Of a stretch of DNA of 64,000 nt, positions 40,701 through 52,900 are shown in pieces. The translations under genes and the position numbers were made by a program. Source of the stretch: Liolophura sinensis (Eukaryota; Mollusca; Polyplacophora; Chitonida; Chitonidae); contig NC_088295.1 in assembly GCF_032854445.1 (NCBI RefSeq), positions 15,363,385-15,427,384 on the forward strand, read 5' to 3'. Each line of letters opens with the position of its first letter. Within the stretch, counting starts at the first letter, position 1. Under the pieces are notes generated by a model that worked only from the letters and a program-made list of their open reading frames with translations, had not been told where the DNA came from and ran no database searches.

Positions 40701-43700
40701 ATTAGAAATGAAAAAGTAGAACAAAGCCACAATCACTTTGGCATTTGGAGAAGCATGTGTTTTTAATAGTGTCTAATTTGGGGCTGTGGCGCTAAAAAGT
40801 CACTTGAATGTATGTTATGCCTCCAGAAATGTGCAGCACAGATTATTTTAAATGCACAATATACGACAATATTTAAGTCAAGAGCTGTTCAAAATTTTAA
40901 AATGGATGACAATATATGACAGAAACATGTTACCCAAAGCTGTACTACTGTTTAAATGCCTTAATCGATTGACTCTAAGCTACCTTTTCAGCCAGTTTAC
41001 CTATGCCGCAACTGCGCATTAAACTAACATTCGAACTACGACCTCCATGAACATCATCCCCCCAAAACCTAGAAGCAATGTCATTAAAATTCTTTCAGAT
41101 ATTCTGGAGTGACATTGTGGAACCAACTACCTAAACATGTTAAAAAATCACAGAATGTCTATGTTTTCAAAGAAAAAAAATGTTTATCACGTCAAAATAT
41201 GCCTCTGTTAAGTACAAAATTGTCTATGACTCACTACATGGCATATAGTCTTTGATCATAACATGTTCATCTATATTTTATATGTACTGTATGCATGTAC
41301 ACATATGCATGAAAATAAAGTACTATTATTATTGTTATTATTATTAATTTTGAAAGATTACGGTGTATCCATCATTCATTTTTTATTATCAACAGTTTAA
41401 ATTGCCAATACTGTGTCTCATCCCAAAAGTTCACAGATACCTTGGTATATTTTGTGTCTGAAGGTTTGAGGAGAGTTGTTTGTGGACAACTTCCAGCCAC
41501 CTACATGTACAGATACTCATCAACAAAACTTCAAATTGAGTCAAAATTTGAAACTTGGCAAATGAATAACTGGCCAAAATGTTTGCCTTTGGTTAATTTG
41601 ATCTGTCTCAGCATGATGAGTTGTATTTGTCAAGTATGATTTAGAAACATAAGGGTCAGACAGAAATGATGCAATCTGCCTTTGGCTGAAGCTGAGGCTC
41701 AGTAGAGGAACAGCTGAATATTCTGTTTTCACCTCAGGGAAGCTTTACAATTATGACTCCTTATGAAGGGTGAAAAGTGCATTTTTGTTTCTGATAAGCC
41801 AGACGTTAATAAAAAGTGGAGAATATCAAAGACAAAGAAAAGATAAACTGGTGTCATTTCAAGAAGTTAATCGCACCCCCAATGGGTACACTGTCCCCAG
41901 AGTAGCTTACTTCCAAGCAATTTAAACAAAATCAAACTAGGGGTGGCAGGACTGGCACCCTACGTGAATTACTTCCCCTAACTAATTAAATTGTTAAATA
42001 TTTAATGCCTATGACTCACTCTCCGGCATGGTGAACACGCACTCTCACTAATGGCCATTACTTGTTGGTGGCCCAGCTAAAAACAAGTCCTTACTAACAA
42101 CGTATAAAAATAATATTGGATAAAATTAGTTCAATTTTTAGACTTTATGCTGGAACTAGTTGAGGATTTAGGCTTAGGTTCAGGGCACCCAGGAGCAGAG
42201 TAGTCTGATAAATATGGTTCAATACCAGGGCTATCCAGATTTTAACATGGCTTTCTCTCAGCCTTTGTTCTATCACCTTTGCTCTAACTGAAAATGGGAG
42301 AACAGTCGTTTTCGCTCCACAAAAGCCGTCCTCTGGGACAGGTATTATGGGTAAATTAGGAATAATCAGTGAGCAACAGTCACATCTCTGGTAAAAAACT
42401 GATGGGTGGTGACATGACGATGTGTGTGCAGGCTTGTCATTTCACAGGAAAAAAATGTGCAGCGTGCACTGCACGTGTGACAATGGAGGGAAATTAAACA
42501 AATGAGTGACTCTAAAACTGCCAGGGACGGAGTCATCAAGCTCAGAGTTTAACAACGACCTCCCATCAACTCCCTGCGCAATTGTCGCTTTCAGTTTCCG
42601 CCATACACGACTGCATAATCCACTCTCTTCACCCAATCATTTTATTTTTCTAAGTTCACAACTTCAAGTGTTAAAAAAAAAAAAAACACAAAAAAAACCC
42701 CCAAAAACCCCCTGGGACCCATGTTCAGCTTTGAAAGACAGATAAAATTGTCATACAAACATATGTACTCTGCAGGCCACATATCAACAAGTATGGGGAG
42801 TGAAATCCCTGGAAGGATAGTGTATGAGCAGTGAAGACAAAGGGCAGAGCATCTGTTTTGCTGTTGTGATCAGCCATCAAGCTCCCATGATAAACGGCAT
42901 TAGAGCAGGCTCTGGCTAAACTCTCCTGTGATTTCATCTGATCAAACCCTATGACAGGACAATGGTGAACAAGCAGGTGATGTGTCTCCTGGTCTGTCAC
43001 GTCTGTCACTCAGGCAGCCATGTGCCCACCAGGGAGAATACCCCAGCCACAGGGCCCCATTTGGGCACCAGGGCCCATGTGGACACATGGCAGGATGGGC
43101 GCCACCAAGGCACATGGGGAAAGGCAAGTGTTTTTCCCAGTATTGTCACCTTGATGAAAAGATGGAAGGAAATTGATGAGGCCAGCTCCCAAAGCTCTGG
43201 TTGACTCACATACATCAATCTACCTCCCCAGTCTAACATTGACCACTTTAGTGGGATATGACAATACCATGATGGATCACCTATACCTAAGAAATCACAC
43301 CAATGGGCAGTGCTAGCAGGAGAGGCCGCACTGTGGCACAGTCTGTCCAGTGGCAGCCAAACACTCATTCATCATAAACAATATCCTGAGTAAAGTACAC
43401 CCATAAATACAGGGAACAAATTGATTCTACTTATATTTAACTGCAGGGTAACTACAGAGGCAGAGTTACACATGCCAAGGCTGATGAAAGATCAAAGTGC
43501 TCCAGAGCTACCTGGAGCTTGCCAATTAACTCAGCAACAATGTTTACATAGACTCTTTCCAAAGCCACTGTATCCTACTCAATCAAACCACATCTCTCAA
43601 TTTGCATACAAAACCTGGAAGATTTGCAGCTATTTATTGATGTAACATATACAAAAATAACTGTAACAAAGGCCACAGAGATTCCACGACTTTATGTCCC

Positions 43701-46700
43701 ATCTATAAAAATGCAGTTCTCTGAACAATGACTCTTTAGAAGTTCATTAAACATACCTTTACAAATGCTGGCATTCTCCAAGAAAAGCTGAAACTTGTGT
43801 GTGTATGAGAACACTGAGTATGATTTGACAACAGTTAAACAATTGTACATGTATTTGATGAGATGTGAAAATACATGTATACCTGGAGCAGTGAAGCCTG
43901 CATTACAATTATCATATTAGCCTGTTTCTTATGGGTGCCCCAAAATATCTGCTCACTTTTCCATCTGCAGCTCTCGACAACCAGTCAAGTTTTCACAGAT
44001 GTACCTTCCTTTCCACTCATGTGCTTCCCCACTTATGGCCAATCCCACCTATACACCGTCTCACCTGTAGTGCACCTATGTACTTTCCCACTTACGCACA
44101 TTCCCACCGACACACCTTCTTGCTGCAGACATTCACACCTATGCATATTTTCACCTGGTGTCCTTTGTTACTACTCATGGACATTTTCACCTGGGCACCT
44201 TGTTACAGCTCATGGACATCCTTACCTGGAGCCTCTAGTTACTACTTATGGATATTCTCACCTGTGCACCTCGCTACCACTCACAGACCTTCTTACCTGG
44301 GTCCCTTGTTAATACTTACAGACATTCTCACATGAGGCACCTGGTTGATACTTACAGACATTCTCACTTGGGGACGCTTGCACAAACCGATTGTAGGCTA
44401 AGTTAATAGTAACTACCATGGAGATACATGTTAAACAATCAACTTGGCCTACAATCGCTTTGTGCAAGGGGCCCTAAGACACCTTGTTACTACTCATGGA
44501 CATTCTCAACTGAGACACCTTGTTAATACTTATGGATATTTGTGCAAGCCACCTCTGGACACCTTGTTACTACCCAAAGATTCTCACCAGCACACCATCT
44601 CACCATCATGACCACATCCAGCTCTCACCTGGTGTTTCACAACTAGCTCTCACCTGGTGTTTCAAAACTAGCTCTCACCTGGTGTTTCACATCTAGCTCT
44701 CACCTGGTGTTTTCCTTGTACGACGTTTCTCTTCAAAGCGGACTGAGGTTTGCCCAAATGGACTTCTCTTCAGTCCACTCACCCTATGGAGTGTCTCAAA
44801 GGCATGGCGGGGATCGTTATATGATCCTGGAGCAGGGGTGGGGCCTTTTGAATTGTTTCCAAATCTCTGGAAATCACCAAAAAATATTTGTAAATAACAT
44901 GCATAAACTGTAGCCAAATCACATGTGACAATCATACTTCACCCTTAGGAAGTACCTTTAAAGGATCAAAAATGTGGATGTGATTATAACTGGTAAGGAT
45001 TTTGTGTCAGTACAAGCCAATCTTTCTATACTAGTATGCAATTAAGGTGCACTTATGTACACTATATAAAGCCATTACAGTAAAGAATAATATGCCTTAG
45101 TGTAGGTGGAAATGATGACATCTTCTTTATGGCTAACATACACGTAAAAACATACAATAACATGTATCAGTTGTAATGTTTGAAACCATTAAGTTGAGTG
45201 CTAAGAGAAAATGTAATAAATCAATACAGTTGTGTTAAAATATTATCCACTGGATAAAATACATACTAGACAATATGTCAACTAAAATTTATATAGGGGA
45301 CCTTCAGATAGAAGTTACAAGTTGTAACTTGTAACTTCAAACTAGAATGAGTAAACTAATTGAAGTTACAAGTTAAAAGTCATAACTTGTAACTTGTAAG
45401 TAAAGGTCTCTATTATTTTTGTTTTTACTTCCTATGAATGCATCTTATTAACATGACAATAATATCTGGATTTAGCACACTAACATTGTTCCAAGCTTAT
45501 CTACTGTGTACACCGATTTATTTACATGCACTTCTTTGATTTATTCAATCAGCAGCTGCTTACCCCATGTTTCTACAAAGGATGTAAGCTAAGAGGCCAC
45601 AATGTAGGTGAATGTGTGATCTTACTGGTAAAGGCCTCTAGGTCTAGAGTGTGCACTGTTGACCACTCACATCAGGATGAGTCAGGCAGGCAACTGATTT
45701 AGTATCTGGGTGGTTATACACTGAGGTGTACTTTTTTGCACGGTCAGCTTCAGTACATGTATTTTTTTACCCACCAATGTTGTATGTTTTATTCCAAAGT
45801 ATCATTGTAGATCTACAGAGGAGATGCCTGGTCAAAATGTCCAACAGGACAATTCTGCGTGGCCAAAATATTGGATCTTCTGATTTTGTACGCGAGATAT
45901 TCATTCTACTCAAGTTCCACTTTGATGGATAGTACAGTGATAAACTGTTCAATAATGCATGAAGGGAAAAAGCAGCAAGGAAGACATTTGGCACCTTTGC
46001 CTGATTGATTACATTGTCTGAGAGGAAATGTCTCACATCTACTGTGTACATTATAAAACATTCAACCCCACACCTGCTATAAATCATGACTGTTCACACT
46101 GAACCAGGTGACATAAAAACAGCTTCAATAACCTCACACTCTCCCACCACGCATGCTGATCAGTTGGACCATCAGCTCATCGTTTATTGTCAAACCATGC
46201 CATTTCATATTTATTCATAAAACCTCATTCACATGCTGCTATTTGTTGAATTCGACTAATCAAATGAAAATGGGACAAATGCTACCGGTATCTCGTACTT
46301 CTTGTAGAATTTAACAAATCGGAGCGTGTGAATGCAGCTTACGGAATAAAGCTTGTCCAATTTTCATTGATGGATCGAATTCAAAGTGTCAAAACAACAA
46401 ATTATATCATGTAAATGCAGCTTAACACACTCTAGTTCATGTTACCAATGACATTCTCTGTTGTAAACATTGATTATGTTGTAAACTAATACTTCAGACA
46501 TCAGAATGAGAGATATATGTGATAGCTACATGTAGGAAAAGCATTTAGTGATTACATTTCAATACCTGCAAAATACATTACGTTTAAGTCTTGTGAAAGC
46601 TTTTGTAACAGTCAGATGACCTTTTCTTGTTCTCACCTTGGACTGTGTCATGAAGGGGGGATGTTCAACTTCCAGGCCCTCTGTATTCAGTTTCGGCTGT

Positions 46701-46928
46701 GGCTTTTCAAACTGTCCCTTTATCTCATAGCGCCCTGGCCCTGGAACACCCTGGAATGCACACGTAAAACTTTTGTAATGTTCAAATAACTGACCATTAT
46801 AGTAATTACTAAGCACTGAGTATTAGAATAAAGTGTTCAAACTGAAAAGAATAATTGTATTTCAGAGCCACACGACAGCATTAAACTATTGCAAGTAAAG
46901 ACAAGGTTTCAATCTGATATGACATGTA

Positions 46929-46999
<71 letters not shown>

Positions 47000-49900
47000 T
47001 GCATGTTGTATAACATACATACAATGTATGTCACAAAATGAATCTGAAACTATCAGTAAATTAAAACATATGACACATGCATTGAAATGAGATTTATGAA
47101 GGTAAGCAATCTTGTTTTCAGTCTGTTACTGATACATAGAACCTGCATGAAATGTTCCCTATGCACTTCTGAGCCATTAGACAACTCATTAACTTAATGA
47201 ATAATGGTACTCAAAAAACTTTGTACCCTTTCCAAATTAGAATTTTTGGTAAATGTTTATTTTATTTAAATCTGGGTAACATCATATCTAAATTGTAAAT
47301 ATGCAAGCTTGGCCAGCACCCAGTGCTGGCATGCCATAAATCACACCTATCATGTGTGGCAAGTGTGTAACTGGAGCTTATCGCACGCTTTAGCGTCGTG
47401 TTGTGAGGCATTGACTAAAAGCTGGTCAGAATGGATTCACACATCTGCCCTGTGACAATATCTGAAATTTTGTCAGCAACCGTGCGAGATTTTATCTCAA
47501 GACTGTCATTATGCATGCGTAACATGGACATCAACAAGCAACCGCGTGTCAAACTTCTCCACGATGTGTCATCCAGTGATATGCCCCAAAATGAAATATG
47601 TAAACACCAAACATATTGCAAGCAAGAACGTAAAATCAGTTGAGCAAATATTGACAGTGAAACAACAATTAATATGAGATTAACCCCTGCCAGTGTTCAG
47701 TCTGGGCTAATGGCACCCTGGCCATGATCTCGTGCTTAAACAGCAGGACACTCTGATCCAAAGTGGAACGGGACAGAGGTTTGCAAGCAAAGGGGTGTCA
47801 GGGAGAAGTGGGTAGAACTCTCCCTAACCAAGTCGGCTAAAAAGACAGGACCAACAAAGCGATATAACTGTCCATAAAGTTATAAATAATGAATGTGCAG
47901 CTGCTGATTTGTCGCTGCGTGGCTAACAGCTTTCAGGTTGGCCATTCAGCCCCCAACATTGGTGTTAGCTCTGACTACACATCTGATTTCTCTAATTCTC
48001 CTGAAGACAAAGAGAGAGGAATAACAATGACAGTTCCCCACAGCAATTAGTAGGAAGTGTGCTGTCTCAACCAACATTTTTATGGCAACCCACAAATATT
48101 TAACATTCCACAACTAATAAACTAATAGAATATTGAAAAGGCACTTTTGTCTTCATGTACACTTCTCCCATTCTGTGGTCCTATGAATTTGGGTGATGAA
48201 TGAAAAACCAGTTTGGTTATGGAAACAAATCCTTTAATTAGAACAGTCTGACAGCTGCTGTGCAACACGATAGCAGTTTACCTTCAATGTGAACCAGTCA
48301 TTTCCTATCCTTTTATAATGTTACAAATATTATGAAAGTGAAAGCATGGAATACATTATCCACACAACTCACAGAGTGTGTCAGTATAATAGGCAACAAT
48401 ATGAAATTATCATGACAAACAAGAAGAGGTTTCATCAGGGAGGAATTTTGTTTACTTCGCGTCTTAAGAGGATGTGTCAAGAGTTATTTCGTCAATGTTC
48501 AAAGAATGAAAAAATGAAAACAAAAAAAAGAAAGTTTCTTTAAAAAATAATCACTTGTTAAATATGAGTCACAGAGATGTGTTTATTTCTAAAGCACTCA
48601 AAACGAGATTCTGAAAATGTAATGCCCATGTACACGCACATTCCTTAGCTCTGCAGACTTTCAGCCAGCCAACATCCCCGCGACTTTATCAACCACCTAT
48701 GTCCACCCCCACCCCACAAATTCTCTGATCTCCCACTACACAGAAGTACTGAGGGTCTCCAGATCAATCCATTCTGGGGGACAGGCCAATTTACTACATT
48801 CTGTACCACAGGCAAGTTTCTAATGAAGTCATTTAATTTGTTAATTACAAGTTCTTCAAAGTGTTTAAAACAAAGAGGCTGCCAAACAAGGCTTGATCTG
48901 AGGGGATGTCGGTTATGGAGACATGTCTCCGGGGTGTTTTGCAGGAGATTGATCCTCTCGGATCAGACTCGTACACTGCCACTCACAAACCTCAACACAA
49001 AGGATAATAAATCCAACATCAACCCTCTTCCCTTTCCATTTAAGAAGACAAAAGCAAAAATTTAGAGATTTCATCAATTTATCCTGTATGTCAGTGTTAA
49101 ATAAGTTAGGGTTAACCGTCAAAATGTTACTCTAAATCAGATTAAATCATTTGATCCTGAATGGAAATCCATTTTCAATTAATGCACGAAAAAAGCAAGA
49201 GTGAATTTATAGGGTTTTACAGAGGCTTTAAACGAACGGAAAGTGACAGCTACATCATGCAGTGATAATTATTATTTCTTCCGAAGTGCAATTCTTACGA
49301 TTAAATTTGATTGTGTTTAATTGGGCGAGTTTGAGTCCACTTTGTCTGAAATGGGGCTCTAATGAAAGTGGCGTGCAGTAGGGAGGTTACATGGACTGAC
49401 AGGGCCCCTTTGTCCTGTCAGTCTGACATATAGGCTAGTGGGCCAACAGCGAGTGTCCCACACCCTGTAATTAAGAACAGTGAGGACAGGGGGCGAATGC
49501 GGTGCACATCACACAGTGCCCACACCAACCTGCTCATGCACTCAGCTAAACAACACATTCTGACCTCATTGCACTAACCTACACATGTACATGCACTCAG
49601 CTAAACAACACATTCTGACCTCATTGCACTAAACTACACATGTACATGTACTTAGCTAAACAACACATTCTGACCTCATTGCACTAAACTACACATGTAC
49701 ATGTACTTAGCTAAACACAACACACTCTGACCTCACTGCACTAGCCTACACATGTGCTTAGCTAAACACAACACACTCTGACCTCACTGCACTGCACTTA
49801 AATCAGTATGAAACAGTTTACGTCACGTGGCAATGTACAACAAAAGCACTGTGGTTGCTTTGGGCTGTCAACCATGTTCAATATTAAAAAAAAAAACAAA

Positions 49901-52900
49901 AATCAGTTTTGTTTTTCTTGATACCAGCACCAGAATCTAATGCAACTTTTACACAAAGGTAAACAGGGACAAAGTGCTTGTACATGCTAAACTTATTAAT
50001 TTCATATCCTAGGGTGAAATGTTCAGCTGCATTGTACAGAACAGAACAGTGGTGACATTTTGGAAGAAGTTTCTAAGTGCAATGCAACAGAATACACATA
50101 TTAAAAAAAAAAAACACTTTGAAAGAGCAGAGGGTACTCAGCATGAAGCCGATTCCACACTGGTCTTATGTATGAAAACCTATAATCTTAACAAATAATT
50201 TATGAAAAACAAAATCAGGAAAAAAAATTTAATCAGCCTTTGGCTTTCCAGTTTACCACTGCATGCGAAATACAAATAAAACCAACTGCAATAGGGTCAG
50301 TTCTTTTTCTAAGTCCAAGGTAGGGTTGGGAGGGTAATGTTTCAGATCATTTACAACCACATTTGTATGTTTCATGCTTCATAAGGGGACCTCAACCTCT
50401 GACATAAAGTCTGAGTTTTGTTTAAAATCTCATCAAACACTGAGCGGGATATCTGCTGTTTCTGCTTATCTGTTACAAGGACTTCTTTAATCAATATCTG
50501 TCTGGAACATTTCTTCAGTGAGCTGATAAGAGTGTGTGAGTGTGGGCATGCCTCTGCAAATTGGGACAATGGCCGGTGGTAATGATGAGAGGAAATGACA
50601 AGGGGTGAGTGGTGGAGTGCTGGCTTCTTTCACCAACCACAATGACCTCTGTCATACAGACAAAAAATACACTCAGAGGGAAAATTACAAGAGACGAAGA
50701 TGAAAGAAAAGTTATAATGCTGAATTGTGATACAACATCAGTAAATCTGCCACCATTTGCTGGGTGATATATTGACACTCATGACAGAGTTTCGCTTCAA
50801 GTTCAATTTCATATTTGAATTATTTCCAGGTAAAATCTTAGAAACAATAATGAGATAGATGTTCAACTTCTTTTTAATAGGAATAAACTGAATGTCTTGT
50901 GGTATACATGTGTACGGTTGGGTTTGGATTGGGATTTCAAACAGTTTCCAGAATGGCGGCATAGACACTTGCCATAAACATCCCTACACCTTCCATCTGA
51001 CCTTCACTTCACAAAAGATGATCTTCACAATTCCACCAGACATATCAGTGAGTTCCACAAGGAATCATTAGCATAGAGAAGTGGAGTACATGATCAAACA
51101 GCTAGCTATTACATGACAAACAAGGTGGGTAGGGAGGGGGCATTTGTTGTGAGGGGGGAGAGGTGGAGAATCTTTGAAGTTATGACTCATCTGTGACCAT
51201 ATATCTGTCAGGTAAAAGGCTGGGCAGTAACGGAACTCTTCCCCTGCATTCTAATTAAAGAGGCGGTAAGAGAGTTTTCCGTACGCAGACCAGCAGCCTT
51301 TGTGTCAGATTAACACACAGAGGATAACTGTGTTATTGAGTCTGTGGTGAAGAAGAGAGTCCCCACTAATAGCTCCCCTCCCCACTACCCCATCCCAACG
51401 TCCTCTACGTGGATAATTACACCGACGCGCTCTGATCAGCCCAGCGACAAGCTGCGAATTACATCCTTCATGATTGGTCACAAAAAGATATCACACAAGC
51501 CTTATTACTACTGGATTAGGGAAGAAGCACATGCTTTTGGCTGATACCTATGGGGGAAATAAAAGCTGAGGGGAGAAGCAGCTTTGTCACATTGTCTCAT
51601 GTCCCGCATGGTTACTGGTCTCAGTGCTCGCTCTCACTGCTTGCAGCCACAATCAGTGTCTCACTCAGAGTTATGGCGCATCACTGGTCAATGAGTTGTG
51701 CACGTGTAGGGTCAGTCAGTTTCCGGCCTGACCAGGCTTGTGGAGACACAGTGTACATGAGGAGCATTGTGCGGCTAGGCCAGAGCCCCTTATGCTGGTA
51801 CAGGAGCCACATGCCAAACCACTTGAGCCACACAAAGCCACTCAGGTGATCCGATCTTCGTGCTCTGTTCATTCTCTATCCCTGAGGGAGGTGGACCAGG
51901 CCAGCCAGCCGTCCCCTGACAATGTGTCACCCATATTCTCCCCCCACCCATCCCGCTGACACAACCACCAGCGGTATAAATCGCGCTGATTGAAAATCTA
52001 ATCAAATCAAATGAAATCATACAGGCACGGCAGCCTTTTTGAGGAATGTTTTTTCCAGCAAGTTGGGCAAATGGGTGACCTGGATTAGGCAAACTGTAGG
52101 TCCGAGTCTGATCAGACACGCACCAACTGATGGGTAATCAGGAATTGACGATGATAATGAGCAATAGGACTCTTGAAAACACTCTTCATCCTCCCGCAGG
52201 GGCTTATTTAATCATGTCCCCAAGCTTGACGATGCCACAGACGGGGCGAAAAAATCACCTCTGTTGACACTGGCTCCCTGCTCTTCCCCATCGGGGTAAA
52301 GCCCTACAAGGCTTTTTGAAACAAACCCTTCAAACAATTGGACTGTTAATTGAATGTGTGCATTTGTCATTCAGGAAATTTTAACAGCTTCTGTCCGTTG
52401 GGCATTGCTCTAATAAATAGTTAAAACAATCTCATCTTCTAAGAGAAAATGTCTTTATAACATCCCATATCACAGATGACTTAAGGACAACACTGATGTA
52501 ATAACCAGAGTGTCATACCTTTTTTTCCTCGTCTTTGGGAATGGACTCATGGTAGCGCGGGAGACGAGCTTCAAATCGGCTTTTGTCTTCCTCATGAATG
52601 TTGGTGTTCTCCACCAGTACTTCAGGCTCTTTAAAGGGATCATACTGACCAGGGCCAGGTCCTTGTTGGCAAGGAATGTCTGACCGCCGCGAGGTCATCT
52701 GACCAAAGTGTACCCCCTTATATCTACTAGATGTTCTGTTGGTGTCCTGAAAAAAAATTCCGTGTTTCATTTTAGGACACAGATTATATTATAATTTGAT
52801 GAATATGCACATAAGTGTGAACATTTTTCTACCTGGCATGGTGATGCATGTGTGCTGGCCATGCCAAAAATTATATTACACATATCTTCAAATATATCAA

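Larger units (their letters stand above)
40408..44703 (-). other. STPG2 intron 7
   Basis: 4.3 kb. Holds a LINE 3' fragment, a 104-bp palindromic MITE, and the splice-donor-like minisatellite next to exon 7. Confidence 0.8.
46751..52518 (-). other. STPG2 intron 5
   Basis: 5.8 kb; holds (TA)30 and a 55-bp minisatellite. Several less AT-rich, CpG-containing patches (47340-47540, 49200-49400, 51240-51460, 52180-52300) stand out and are listed as a finding. Confidence 0.8.

Noticed and set aside
43875..44335. Two overlapping plus-strand frames of 134 and 145 codons rich in Cys, His, Ser, Thr and Pro
   Set aside because: They cover the CACCTGG-type minisatellite in STPG2 intron 7. Two different frames are open over the same DNA, as expected for a low-stop-codon repeat.
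49530..49797. Regularly spaced repeat that could suggest a CRISPR array
   Set aside because: The 55-bp units are contiguous, with no unique spacers, in an animal intron. It is a minisatellite.
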